Shown one piece after another: positions 35,038 to 43,624 of a DNA stretch of 64,000 bases. Position numbers and translations under genes: made by a program. The notes beneath the pieces are model-generated. The model had not been told where the DNA came from. It searched no databases and saw nothing but the letters and a program-made list of their open reading frames with translations. The DNA is from Ructibacterium gallinarum (lineage in GTDB: Bacteria > Bacillota > Clostridia > Monoglobales > Monoglobaceae), in NCBI RefSeq assembly GCF_014982785.1, contig NZ_JADCKB010000012.1, forward strand, positions 36,337 to 100,336, given 5' to 3'. Positions within the stretch are counted from its first letter, which is position 1; each line of letters starts with the position of its first letter.

Positions 35038-36171
35038 TTGTCCATTCAGCGGAAATTATTGATTTGTATGGTGGTTATGCTGGTGATTCCGGTGGCGCTG
35101 ATTCTTTTGCTCTCGGTAATTATGATGGCAGCTTTTGCGTTGCTGCATCCCACGGTGGAATTGTCTTTAACCGATGGTTTGGAAATCTCTGACCCGGTGA
35201 TTATGCGATTTTTGGTTATTTGGGCGGTCATGGCCGGAGCGGTGGTTATTTCCACCGGTGTCATTATTACTGCATATTTGTCTCACAGTATCCTGCGGCC
35301 TTTAAAGGAACTTAATACTGCTATGGAATATATGAGAAACGGAAATCTTTCTTACGAATTTACCGGATCTGCCGATAAGGAACTGCAGGAGCTCTGCAAA
35401 TCATTTGAAGCGCTCCGGCTCAAGCTTCAGACCACGGTAAACGAAAACCTGGAGCGCGAGCAGGAACAGCGGATGCTGCTTGCAAACATTTCCCATGACA
35501 TCAAGACCCCCATCACCTCCATACGAGGGTATGTGGAAGGAATCTTAGACGGCGTGGCGGACACGCCGGAGAAGATGGAGCGGTATTTAACTACGGTACG
35601 TGCCAAGGCGGACGCCATTGAGTTGATGGCGGACAATCTTTCCCTTTATTCCAAGCTGGAGATGAAGCGGGTGCTATATCATATGGAAAATACGGATATT
35701 TTTCTTTTCCTAAAAGAAGTGACAGAGGAATTTGCGTTGGATCTCCAGCACAGCGGGATGCGTTTGACCTATGATATTGCGCCAGAGGCGGCGCCGGGAA
35801 AACTGGATAAGGAAAAAATGCGGCGGGTATTTGCCAATCTGATTACCAATGCCATTAAATATAAAAAGCCAGACTGCGGCAGTCTTTGCGTCAGCGGCAA
35901 GCTTACGGCGCACGGCGCCATGATTTCTTTTACAGATGAGGGCACTGGCATTGCCCAAGAGGATCTAAACCGGGTATTTGAAGGTTTTTACCGGGGGGAT
36001 CCGTCCAGGAACAGCAAAATTGAAGGAAACGGGCTGGGACTTGCTATCTGCCGGCAGATTGTGCAGGACCACGGCGGGAAAATATGGATTCGAAGCGAGA
36101 AAGGGCAGGGGACGGAAGTCATTCTTCTTTTGCCTTGCGCGGAAAAGAAAAAGGAAGGAGACGGGGTATGA
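35038..36171 (+). CDS. Sensor histidine kinase
   Basis: 377 residues. The start is TTG at 35038, preceded by AGAAGGTG; no nearer ATG precedes the first membrane helix. Two transmembrane segments (about 7-35 and 62-85) flank a short extracellular loop, then HAMP (SILRPLKELNTAMEYMRNGNL), the phosphoacceptor helix LANISHDIKTPITSIRGY with the active His, and the ATPase domain with N-box NLITNAIKY, G1 DEGTGIA and G2 GNGLGLAI. The small sensor loop suggests sensing at or in the membrane. Overlaps the response regulator by four bases (ATGA). Confidence 0.9.
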   Translation: MSIQRKLLICMVVMLVIPVALILLLSVIMMAAFALLHPTVELSLTDGLEISDPVIMRFLVIWAVMAGAVVISTGVIITAYLSHSILRPLKELNTAMEYMRNGNLSYEFTGSADKELQELCKSFEALRLKLQTTVNENLEREQEQRMLLANISHDIKTPITSIRGYVEGILDGVADTPEKMERYLTTVRAKADAIELMADNLSLYSKLEMKRVLYHMENTDIFLFLKEVTEEFALDLQHSGMRLTYDIAPEAAPGKLDKEKMRRVFANLITNAIKYKKPDCGSLCVSGKLTAHGAMISFTDEGTGIAQEDLNRVFEGFYRGDPSRNSKIEGNGLGLAICRQIVQDHGGKIWIRSEKGQGTEVILLLPCAEKKKEGDGV

Positions 36172-36857
36172 AGGTTTTGATTATCGAAGACGACAAGAGC
36201 ATTGCGGAGCTGGAGCGGGATTATCTGCAGGTGAACGGTTTTGAATGCGACATCGCCGCCGACGGCGAGAGCGGCTTGAAAATGGCGATGCAGGAGGATT
36301 ATGCCCTGGTCATTGTGGATATTATGCTTCCCGGGCGGGATGGTTTTTCCGTTTGCAGCGAACTGCGCCGGGAGAAGGATATCCCGATTATCTTCCTTTC
36401 AGCCCGAAGCGAGGATATTGATAAGGTTCGGGGCCTGGGTCTGGGAGCCGATGATTATATGACCAAACCCTTTTCCCCATCCGAGCTGGTGGCGCGGGTA
36501 AAAAGCCATATTGCCCGGTATGAAAAGCTGGTCAGCAAAAACGCGGCAAAGAAATCCAATATTATTCAGGTTCGGGATTTAAAAATTGACAAAGAAGCCC
36601 ACCGTGTCTATGTAGGTGGCAAAGAGGTCGCCATGCCGGTACGGGAATTTGAGCTTTTGCTGTTTCTGGCGGAAAATCCAAACATTGTTTTCAGCAAGGA
36701 ACGGTTGTTTGACCGGCTGTGGGGTATGGATGCCATGGGTGACGTGTCTACGGTAACGGTACATATCCAGCGGATTCGGGATAAGATCGAGAAGAATTCG
36801 GCCGGACAGAAATACATAGAAACGGTTTGGGGTGCTGGCTATCGGTTCCGTATTTAA
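36168..36857 (+). CDS. OmpR/PhoB-family response regulator
   Basis: 229 residues. ATG at 36168 behind AAGGAAGGAG. Receiver domain with acidic pair EDD (residues 7-9), phosphoacceptor Asp in IVDIMLPGRDG, and the K of DDYMTKPFSPSEL; then a winged-helix DNA-binding domain (about 130-229) with FELLLFLAENPNIVFSKERL and VTVHIQRIRDKIE, the recognition helix of the OmpR type. Partner of the kinase it overlaps; the likely targets include the ABC transporter genes just upstream. Confidence 0.93.
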   Translation: MKVLIIEDDKSIAELERDYLQVNGFECDIAADGESGLKMAMQEDYALVIVDIMLPGRDGFSVCSELRREKDIPIIFLSARSEDIDKVRGLGLGADDYMTKPFSPSELVARVKSHIARYEKLVSKNAAKKSNIIQVRDLKIDKEAHRVYVGGKEVAMPVREFELLLFLAENPNIVFSKERLFDRLWGMDAMGDVSTVTVHIQRIRDKIEKNSAGQKYIETVWGAGYRFRI

Positions 36858-36963
36858 AGGAGGAAGAGAAAAAGACCAAAACCGTAACGATTCAGCCACT
36901 TCTGGGAGAAAAACTAAGACGATTTGAATAGATTGGAAGTTTTTCCATTTGGAATATCGAATA

Positions 36964-37005
36964 AAAAGACTGCCGCTGGTGTTTTTGCACTGGCGGCAGT
37001 CTTTT
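36964..37005. terminator. Bidirectional terminator between response regulator and SLOG gene
   Basis: A 13-bp perfect stem AAAAGACTGCCGC (36964-36976) with 36993-37005, loop of 16 nt, with A/T runs on both sides. It overlaps the SLOG gene stop region. Confidence 0.85.
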
Positions 37006-37480
37006 ATATCAATATATTATAAAGCGTCAAACTTTGCTGCATGGCATATTCCACTGTTTTATAGGTGCCGCTTCTGCGGTGAGTCAAATAAAAGACACAG
37101 CGGCGGCTGTGGTCCACCATAAAACGGTTACGGCGCATCATACATCCACGGTCATAGCTTTCAGAAACATAATGCACGATGTCCGCTTGCTGCATAATTT
37201 GTTGGTAGAGCAATACATCTGCTGTTTTCCAGCCTTTGGTCTGTTCTTTGCATGGCAGGGCGAGAATCAGGCGGATGTGAGGAAATTCATTCCGCAGCGT
37301 TAGTATCGTACCGGCGGCAAGGGTGTCAAAGCCTCTGGCCCCTCCGGTTATAAAATCTGCGGATCCGTTTTGTATCAGGTCCCGGATTTTCAGTTCCAGT
37401 TTATGAACCAGCATATAAAGATCCTCGGTGGGAATTTCGCGGTGTCCGGTAAAACAGCAGGCAACGTCAGTTCGAATCAT
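37004..37480 (-). CDS. SLOG-family protein (DUF1273/YpsA-like)
   Basis: 158 residues. Opens with CCFTGHREIP, the hallmark of the YpsA/DUF1273 branch of the SLOG superfamily, followed by FITGGARGFDTLAAG, a nucleotide-binding glycine-rich loop, and ILALPCKEQ. The middle YESYDRGCMMRRNRFMVDHSRRCVFYL stretch is also typical. SLOG proteins are proposed to bind nucleotide-derived ligands; YpsA of Bacillus affects cell division, but function here is not established. No partner gene next to it. Confidence 0.8.
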   Translation of the reverse strand: MIRTDVACCFTGHREIPTEDLYMLVHKLELKIRDLIQNGSADFITGGARGFDTLAAGTILTLRNEFPHIRLILALPCKEQTKGWKTADVLLYQQIMQQADIVHYVSESYDRGCMMRRNRFMVDHSRRCVFYLTHRRSGTYKTVEYAMQQSLTLYNILI

Positions 37481-37944
37481 AATATCACCAAAAAAAGTAT
37501 ACTATACTGAATTACGCCTGTCAAATTATTTTAGTATAAAAATTTAATATATATTATTTTTTTTGAAGAAAATTTTAAATTAAATGGAAAGGAGGAAAAA
37601 AGTTGCACAAAATTTTAAACATTTTTTTTATTTTGGGTCATAGACAAAGGAAAAAGAAAAAAGAAGCTGTCATCATTTTGTAACACAAGATTTAGGGGAA
37701 AAGTCTTTTCGGCGTACTTTATCATGCGGTAGGGCAGGAAAAAATGGGGAAAAAAGAAACAAATAAAAATTTGGTAAAAACTCACAAAAAACAGGAGAAA
37801 ACAAGGACTGCGTTTGAGAAAAAGGCCATTTTGCTTGATTTTTAGCCTCAAATATGGTATAATAAACACAGTCGTTTTGCGACAAGCGGCTTTCGCTTAT
37901 GGTAAAAAATAGGCGAAAAAGACACAACTATGAGGTGATCATGA
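37481..37944. other. AT-rich intergenic region with amidase promoter
   Basis: No gene in 464 bases. It is extremely A/T rich with many homopolymer runs up to 37.83 kb. Between 37835 and 37863 it contains the promoter of the SLH-amidase, then a small AAGCG/CGCTT hairpin at about 37886-37900 in the leader. Confidence 0.6.
37835..37863 (+). promoter_or_regulatory. Promoter of the SLH-amidase gene
   Basis: TTGATT at 37835-37840, 17-bp spacer, TATAAT at 37858-37863; leader of about 75 bases. Confidence 0.75.
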
Positions 37945-39426
37945 ATGCACAAACGCAAAAGGTCAGTAGCAGTCTTGCTGATGCTTGCTCTGCTGATGCT
38001 TGCAGTTCCAATGCAGGTTTTTGGATTGGAATTTTCAGATGTACCGATAACTGCTTCTTATTATAAAGCGGTGGATAAATTGAGCAATGTTGGAGTGATT
38101 CAGGGCCGGGGCGACGGTGTTTTCGCACCGGGTGACAATACTACCCGGGCTGAATTTTGTGCGTTCCTTGCACGTGCCAACGGATATAACGCAAATTATT
38201 ACACGCCCAAACCCCTTCCGTTTCCGGATGTGGATTCAGGCAGCTGGGCAGTACCGTATATCTCTTTTTGTTATGAAAACGGATACATAAATGGTATGGA
38301 AGATGGAACGTTTCGCCCCAATGATTATGTGACCAATGAACAGGCGGTTAAAATGGTGGTTTGTTCCTCCGGTGTGGGGGATGAATCTCTGGCGGCCGTT
38401 GGTCCTATGTGGTATTCAGGATATTTGAATGTAGCACAGAAGTATGAATTGCTCAATGGAACCAAGGTAAAGGTCAGCCAGTCAGCAAACCGTGCTTTTG
38501 TGGCGCAGGTAGTATATAACGCTATGCTGGTAACGGGAGAAGCAGAAGATAGTCCCCAGGATGCGATTTCCATGGGGAATGCAGCGGTAACGGAACCAAC
38601 CCCAGTTTCTACGCCAAAGCCTACTCCGGTGCCAACGCCGGAACCCACCCCGGTACCAACCCCAGAACCGACACCGGTACCCACGCCGGTACCCACGCCG
38701 GAACCTACCCCGGTGCCAACACCGGTACCTACTCCGGTACCAACGCCGGAACCTACTCCGGTGCCAACGCCGGTACCTACTCCTGTACCAACGCCGGAAC
38801 CTACTCCGGTGCCAACGCCGGTACCTACTCCTGTACCAGCCCCGGTACAGCCCAGCGGATCCGGACAATGGACGGTGGTGCTGGATGCCGGACATAACTA
38901 TAACGGTACGGATACGGGTGCAGTTGGTAACGGCTTGAGAGAGCAGGATATTACTTATTATATTGCAGAAAAAGCCAAAACATTGCTGGAAAGCCGTGGA
39001 TTTACGGTGATTATGACTCGAAACAGTGTGATGGAAAACGTATCTACAGAATCGGTCAGCGCAAGCTTAATGCGCAGGGCAGAAATTGCCAATAATGCGG
39101 GAGCGGATTTGTTCCTGTCCATTCATTGTAACGCCGGCGGCGGTACGGGAACCGAGACCTATTATTATAACGGTTCTGAAGGTGGAAAACAGCTGGCGTC
39201 ACTGATTCAAAGAAACGTGGTTTCCAAAGTCGGTTTATCGGATCGCGGTGTGAAATCTGCAAGCTTTGCAGTTCTGCGGTATACTTCCATGGTAGCCGCT
39301 CTTCTGGAAACTGCCTTTATTGATACGGCGGCAGATGCGGCCGTGCTGCGCAGTGAGGACAGTCAGTGGGCATATGCGGAAGGAATTGCAAGAGGTGTTT
39401 GTGAGTATTTTGGCACAAGCTATTGA
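37945..39426 (+). CDS. SLH-anchored N-acetylmuramoyl-L-alanine amidase (amidase_3)
   Basis: 493 residues. The ATG at 37945 is spaced correctly from AGGTGA. Signal peptide residues 1-27 ([19 protein letters not shown]). Three SLH-type repeats: about 29-80 ([17 protein letters not shown]), about 90-145 ([16 protein letters not shown]) and a divergent third about 152-200. Then a Pro/Thr linker of PTPVPTPE units (about 218-302) and a zinc amidase domain (about 308-493) with ligands in VVLDAGHNY, the Glu of REQD, and FLSIHCNA, and the catalytic Glu of LLETAFID. It cuts the bond between MurNAc and the peptide stem. SLH repeats should hold it to pyruvylated secondary wall polymers. It is probably for cell separation or wall turnover. 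Confidence 0.92.
   Translation: MHKRKRSVAVLLMLALLMLAVPMQVFGLEFSDVPITASYYKAVDKLSNVGVIQGRGDGVFAPGDNTTRAEFCAFLARANGYNANYYTPKPLPFPDVDSGSWAVPYISFCYENGYINGMEDGTFRPNDYVTNEQAVKMVVCSSGVGDESLAAVGPMWYSGYLNVAQKYELLNGTKVKVSQSANRAFVAQVVYNAMLVTGEAEDSPQDAISMGNAAVTEPTPVSTPKPTPVPTPEPTPVPTPEPTPVPTPVPTPEPTPVPTPVPTPVPTPEPTPVPTPVPTPVPTPEPTPVPTPVPTPVPAPVQPSGSGQWTVVLDAGHNYNGTDTGAVGNGLREQDITYYIAEKAKTLLESRGFTVIMTRNSVMENVSTESVSASLMRRAEIANNAGADLFLSIHCNAGGGTGTETYYYNGSEGGKQLASLIQRNVVSKVGLSDRGVKSASFAVLRYTSMVAALLETAFIDTAADAAVLRSEDSQWAYAEGIARGVCEYFGTSY
38704..38847 (+). repeat. Three tandem 48-bp units in the amidase linker
   Basis: Units at 38704-38751, 38752-38799 and 38800-38847, each coding [16 protein letters not shown] (the last ending PAPV). 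Identity between units is high, with few synonymous differences. More degenerate 12-bp PTPV/PTPE units precede them from about 38598. Confidence 0.9.
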
Positions 39427-39455
39427 GTTATAGGGATAAGGAATAGAGAGAAAGG

Positions 39456-39501
39456 AGCGCTTCGGAACTTCGGGAATCCGGATTTTCGAAGTGCTTTTTT
39501 T
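39456..39501 (+). terminator. Terminator after the SLH-amidase
   Basis: AGCGCTTCG (39456-39464) pairs with CGAAGTGCT (39487-39495) with one G-U, followed by seven Ts. Confidence 0.7.
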
Positions 39502-39521
39502 GCATAAGAAGGAGGAGCAGT

Positions 39522-40754
39522 ATGAAAAAACCGGAGCTTTTGGCGCCTGCAGGAAATTTGGAAAAATTGAAAAAGGCGTTGATTTATGGTGCAGACGCTG
39601 TATATATTGGCGGAGAAGAATATTCTCTGCGGGCGGCGGCGGATAATTTTACGGCGGAGGAGATGCGGCAGGGTGCTGATTTTGCCCATGAACGGGGAAA
39701 GAAGGTATATTTGACTGCCAATATCATTCCTCATAACCGGGATATGGATGAATATGCAGATTATTTGCATCTGGTGAAGGATACTGGCATTGACGCGGTA
39801 ATCCTATCGGATTTGGGAATGTTTTCGGTCACTAGAGAGATTGCGCCGGAATTGGATATTCACATCAGCACCCAGGCCAATAATGTCAATTATCAAAGCG
39901 CCCGTGTGTGGTGTCAGATGGGAGCAAAGCGGGTAATTGTGGCGCGGGAGCTGTCTTTAGAGGAAATCAAAGAGATCCGCCAACGTGTTCAGCCGGAGCT
40001 GGAATTGGAGGCCTTTGTCCACGGCGCCATGTGTATTTCCTATTCCGGACGGTGTCTGCTCAGCAATTATATGACTGGAAGGGATGGCAACGGCGGAAAG
40101 TGCGCCCACCCATGCCGCTGGAAATATTATTTAATGGAAGAGCAGCGTCCCGGGGAGTATATGCCTGTTTTTGAAAATGAGCGAGGGACGTTTATTTATA
40201 ATTCCAAGGATTTGTGCATGATTGAACATATTGATAAGCTGATGGAGTCAGGACTCACCAGCTTTAAGATTGAAGGGCGGGTTAAGTCGGAGTTTTATGT
40301 TGCCACGGTAATAAAGGCATACCGGCAGGCGATTGACGCCTATATGGCAGATCCAGAGCATTATGTTTTTGATCCCCAGTGGCTGGAAGAGCTGAAAAAG
40401 GTGAGTCATCGTGGCTATACTACCGGGTTTTATTTCGGAAAGGCAGATGCGTCTTCCCAGAATTATGCCAGCAGTTCTTATATTCGGGAATATGATATGG
40501 TAGGTGTGGTAACAGGCTATGATCCCAAGACCCAAATGGCGGCTGTGGTACAGAAGAACCGGTTTTTCAAAGGAAGCACTGTGGAGGTGCTGGGCCCGAC
40601 CGGAAAGTTTTTTACGCAGACAGTGACGGAGATGCGTGCAGAAGATGGGAAGGAAATTGAAGTAGCAAACCGGCCGCAAAGCACGGTTTATATCAAGATG
40701 GACCAGCCGGTGGAGCCGGATGCATTCTTACGGAAGAAAAAAGGTATGGATTAA
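39522..40754 (+). CDS. Peptidase U32 family protein (tRNA hydroxylation type)
   Basis: 410 residues. Begins KKPELLAPAGNLEKLKKAL and GADAVYIGGEEYSLRA, the standard U32 opening; signature EAFVHGAMCISYSGRCLLSNYMTGRDGN-type region with the Cys residues of C-x5-C and KCAHPCRW that probably bind an iron-sulfur cluster; C-terminal beta domain from about residue 320. Despite the peptidase name, close relatives (TrhP/YrrO, RlhA) act in prephenate-dependent hydroxylation of tRNA U34 or rRNA. Because of the single complete U32 unit and C-terminal domain I favour the TrhP role. AGGAGGAGCAG precedes the ATG. Confidence 0.85.
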   Translation: MKKPELLAPAGNLEKLKKALIYGADAVYIGGEEYSLRAAADNFTAEEMRQGADFAHERGKKVYLTANIIPHNRDMDEYADYLHLVKDTGIDAVILSDLGMFSVTREIAPELDIHISTQANNVNYQSARVWCQMGAKRVIVARELSLEEIKEIRQRVQPELELEAFVHGAMCISYSGRCLLSNYMTGRDGNGGKCAHPCRWKYYLMEEQRPGEYMPVFENERGTFIYNSKDLCMIEHIDKLMESGLTSFKIEGRVKSEFYVATVIKAYRQAIDAYMADPEHYVFDPQWLEELKKVSHRGYTTGFYFGKADASSQNYASSSYIREYDMVGVVTGYDPKTQMAAVVQKNRFFKGSTVEVLGPTGKFFTQTVTEMRAEDGKEIEVANRPQSTVYIKMDQPVEPDAFLRKKKGMD

Positions 40755-40760
40755 AAAAAG

Positions 40761-40805
40761 GGACTTTCGCCTGTGCTTTTTTGCACAAGCGAAAGTCCTG
40801 TGTTT
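40761..40805. terminator. Bidirectional terminator between U32 and ROK genes
   Basis: GGACTTTCGC (40761-40770) with GCGAAAGTCC (40789-40798), the loop itself containing TGTGC/GCACA; A run on the left, T run on the right. Confidence 0.8.
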
Positions 40806-40819
40806 TTTGTGTATTGATG

Positions 40820-41761
40820 TTACATCGCAGAGGCCAGTGCGGCGCCTATGATGCCGGCATCGTTAAACAGGGTTGCAATTTTCAGCTGTGTCTGCGGAAT
40901 ATCCTTGCAGTAGGTATATTTATCAATGTATTGTTGAATGGGCTTGAGCATATAGTCGCCTTCCCGGCTGATGCCGCCGCCGATTACCAGTACATTAGGC
41001 TGGAAAATATTAATCACACTGGAGATACCATCTGCCACATATTCAAGATAAGTATCGACTACCTGTTGTGCTGCCGCGTCGCCTTCCTTGGCGGCTTCAA
41101 AAGCGGTTCTACCGCTGACGGAACCATTTTCTTCGGCTTTCTTTCGCATCAGGCTGTCGGGGTTTGCCTTGATGGCAGCTTCCGTTTGACGGATCAGTGC
41201 GGTTACGGAAGCATAGGCTTCCCAGCAGCCTTTTTTTCCGCAGGTGCAGTATTCGCCGTTGTGAACCAGAGTAAAATGCCCAATTTCACCGCCTGCGCCG
41301 TTAAAGCCGCGGTATATTTTTTTATCCAGTACAATACCACCGCCTACACCGGTGCCCAGTGTAATGGCAAGAAAGCTTTCTGTGTTGTCGCCGTTTACAA
41401 TATATTCTCCGTATGCGGCCGCGTTGGCGTCATTTTCCACTGCCATAGGAATATCTGGATAATAGGTTTTCAGTTCTTTCACCAGAGGAACATGGTGCCA
41501 GTCCAGGTTGTTCGCATATACAATTTCGCCATTGGTACTGTCAATGGTTCCGGGGCTTCCAACCCCAATTCCCTGAATATCCGCCATAGTATAGCCGGCG
41601 TTTTCTGTCACCTCTTTGCATAATTCAGCCATATCCCTAATGATTTCCTGATAAGGGCGTTTGGCATTTGTGGGACGGGAAGCTTGAGCGATAACGCTGG
41701 GGGTATTATCTACCAGACCCACCGCAATATTTGTTCCGCCTAAATCGATTCCAATAAACAT
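40820..41761 (-). CDS. ROK-family glucokinase
   Basis: 313 residues. Starts MFIGIDLGGTNIAVGLVD with the phosphate-binding loop; ENDANAAAYGEY contains the catalytic Asp; ITLGTGVGGGIVLD and GGEIGHFTLV follow, then the ROK zinc site CTCGKKGCWEAYAS. Phosphorylates glucose (or a related hexose) with ATP. The full set of motifs makes it a functional kinase instead of a ROK repressor, since there is no N-terminal helix-turn-helix. It stands alone on its strand. Confidence 0.9.
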   Translation of the reverse strand: MFIGIDLGGTNIAVGLVDNTPSVIAQASRPTNAKRPYQEIIRDMAELCKEVTENAGYTMADIQGIGVGSPGTIDSTNGEIVYANNLDWHHVPLVKELKTYYPDIPMAVENDANAAAYGEYIVNGDNTESFLAITLGTGVGGGIVLDKKIYRGFNGAGGEIGHFTLVHNGEYCTCGKKGCWEAYASVTALIRQTEAAIKANPDSLMRKKAEENGSVSGRTAFEAAKEGDAAAQQVVDTYLEYVADGISSVINIFQPNVLVIGGGISREGDYMLKPIQQYIDKYTYCKDIPQTQLKIATLFNDAGIIGAALASAM

Positions 41762-41920
41762 TTCATTTCCTCCATTGCAATAATTTCACATATGGCTATT
41801 ATACTTCTTTTGCCTGGGTTTGTAAAGTTCTTTATTTGCTTTTTCTTTTCTTTTTGTAACAGTATGGGAGGAATACATAAATTTTCCTAATTTGCTTCAT
41901 ACTATATGCGAGGTGAGGGT

Positions 41921-42613
41921 ATGGGAATTGTTGTACTGCGTACCATAGTGATGTATATTTTTGTTGTTTTGACACTGCGGCTGATGGGAAAGCGGCAGAT
42001 TGGAGAATTGGAGGCATCGGAGCTGGTGGTTACCATTATCATCTCCGAAATCGCGGCAATGCCTATTACCAATACCGGCGTGCCGCTCAGTACCAGTGTG
42101 ATTGCCATTTTGATTCTCATGATTTTAGAGGTGGTTTTGTCTGATCTTGCTTACCGAAGCATGGGGGTCAGAACGTTGCTTTATGGCCGGCCCAGTATGT
42201 TCTTTCAAAAAGGAAAGCTGCATCAGCAGGAAATGAAGCGGCAGAGGTTCAATGTGGCCGATTTAATGGAGGAATTGCGGAACAATGGGGCGGTCAGTTT
42301 GTCACAGGTAGATTATGTCATGATGGAAACCAACGGAAAGGTCAGTGTTATCTTAAACGCCGAAAGTAGTCCGGTCACGCCGCCAGATTTACAGCAGAAA
42401 CCGGAACCGGTACGGATGTCCTATGTGATTGTGGACAATGGTACTCTGGTTCGCACAAATTTAAAAAGGCTTGGGCTGAATGAGGAGTGGCTGTATAAAC
42501 AGCTGAACAAAGAGAGGCTAAAGCATTGGCGTGAGGTTTTTTATCTGAGCTTTGAGCAGGACAGCGGTAAGGTGGTACTCATACCGAAGGAAAAAGGAGG
42601 CAAAAAGCGGTGA
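41921..42613 (+). CDS. DUF421-family membrane protein
   Basis: 230 residues. I take the ATG at 41921 because GAGGTGAGGGT lies directly before it; an upstream ATG at 41906 overlaps that site. Three N-terminal membrane helices (residues 3-75; IVVLRTIVMYIFVVLTLRLM, the family motif GKRQIGELEASELVVTIIISE, ILILMILEVVLSDLA), then a soluble domain with GRPSMFFQKGKL and the QVDYVMMETNGKVSV segment. YetF-like proteins are of unknown biochemical function and several are sporulation- or stress-related. Its stop overlaps the start of a DUF4363 gene, a pairing seen in many Clostridia. Confidence 0.87.
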   Translation: MGIVVLRTIVMYIFVVLTLRLMGKRQIGELEASELVVTIIISEIAAMPITNTGVPLSTSVIAILILMILEVVLSDLAYRSMGVRTLLYGRPSMFFQKGKLHQQEMKRQRFNVADLMEELRNNGAVSLSQVDYVMMETNGKVSVILNAESSPVTPPDLQQKPEPVRMSYVIVDNGTLVRTNLKRLGLNEEWLYKQLNKERLKHWREVFYLSFEQDSGKVVLIPKEKGGKKR

Positions 42614-42990
42614 ATCGTATGGTGGCAATCATTTGTATTTTTGTTTTGCTGGTTGGGTTTATTGGTTTTCATTTTTATCAGATCCGAAAGCTGGATAAGG
42701 ATGTCAGTAGAATATGCGAGAATATAGAAACCCGGTTTGATGAAAATAATTGGCAGGAGATACAGAATCAACTGGATCAATTGCAGCAGAGGTGGAACAA
42801 AAGCCGGTTTTGGGCCTGCCTTACCATTGACACAGCTCAGATAGAGGAAATTGAAATTTCCATGCGGCAGAGTATGAAATATGCCCAGATTGGAGCCCGG
42901 GAGGATTTTATTGGTGAATTTATTATGCTTCAGATGCAGATGAAGCATCTTCCACATCAAGAGGGATTTAGTATCGAAGAGCTTTTATAG
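42610..42990 (+). CDS. DUF4363-family protein
   Basis: 126 residues, start GTG at 42610 overlapping the previous stop (GTGA). One N-terminal membrane anchor (VAIICIFVLLVGFIGFHFY) and a helical, Gln/Glu-rich domain with the FDENNWQEIQNQLDQLQQRW region, typical of DUF4363 proteins that accompany DUF421. Function unknown; translational coupling implies the two act as one unit at the membrane. Confidence 0.82.
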   Translation: MNRMVAIICIFVLLVGFIGFHFYQIRKLDKDVSRICENIETRFDENNWQEIQNQLDQLQQRWNKSRFWACLTIDTAQIEEIEISMRQSMKYAQIGAREDFIGEFIMLQMQMKHLPHQEGFSIEELL

Positions 42991-42994
42991 CTTC

Positions 42995-43023
42995 TTGACA
43001 TTTACTTTGGTCTGTGTTAAGGT
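42995..43023 (+). promoter_or_regulatory. Promoter of the DUF523 gene
   Basis: TTGACA at 42995-43000, 17-bp spacer, TAAGGT at 43018-43023; only about 22 bases before the start codon. Confidence 0.5.
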
Positions 43024-43045
43024 AAAAAATAAAGGGGGCGGGCAA

Positions 43046-43507
43046 ATGAATCTTTTGATCAGCGGCTGTCTGTTGGGACTGTGCTGTAGATATGACGGAA
43101 AGGAAAAACCTTTGCCGCTGGAGCAGATCCGGCAGCTGCAAAGCCGGTTTCATTTGATACCTGTATGTCCGGAGCAGCTGGGGGGGCTGACCACGCCCCG
43201 GCCGCCGGCAGAGCGCAGAGCTGGACGGGTGATGGCTTCAGACGGCATAGATGTGACGATGCAGTATCAAAAGGGGGCAGAGGAAGCGTTGAAAATGGCG
43301 CGATTGTTTTCATGTGATTTTGCTTTGCTCAAGGAACGCAGCCCCTCCTGTGGCTTTGGCAGGATTTATGATGGCAGTTTTAGTAAGAATTTGACAGATG
43401 GAAACGGTACGGCGGCAGACCTGCTTTCTCAAAATGGAATCCGGATTTTTGGGGAAAGCCAGATAGAGATGCTTTTGTCTAGCCGGAACCAGATGGAGCA
43501 GAAATAG
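43046..43507 (+). CDS. DUF523-family protein (YbbK-like)
   Basis: 153 residues from the ATG at 43046 behind AAAGGGGGCGGG. The family signature is present: LLISGCLLGLCCRYDGK, then PVCPEQLGGLTTPRPPAE and LLKERSPSCGFGRIYDGSF. The conserved Cys residues (SGCLLG, VCPE, SPSCG) suggest metal or cluster binding; some relatives are fused to DUF1722. Enzymatic role not known. Not obviously part of an operon. Confidence 0.85.
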   Translation: MNLLISGCLLGLCCRYDGKEKPLPLEQIRQLQSRFHLIPVCPEQLGGLTTPRPPAERRAGRVMASDGIDVTMQYQKGAEEALKMARLFSCDFALLKERSPSCGFGRIYDGSFSKNLTDGNGTAADLLSQNGIRIFGESQIEMLLSSRNQMEQK

Positions 43508-43586
43508 AGAAAAGCGAAAGATAAGGTGTGGCAACATACATAGAAAAATTTTGGCGGTGAGAATAATGCCGCTTTTTCAACGAAAA

Positions 43587-43620
43587 AAAACGTGCGAGCT
43601 CAAAAAGCCCGCACGTTTTT
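43587..43620. terminator. Bidirectional terminator between DUF523 and transporter genes
   Basis: AAAACGTGCG (43587-43596) with CGCACGTTTT (43610-43619), A run left and T run right. Confidence 0.8.
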
Positions 43621-43624
43621 CAAT

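Noticed and set aside
38598..38850. CRISPR-like regular repeats
   Set aside because: Units are contiguous without spacers and lie in frame inside the amidase gene as a Pro/Thr linker.
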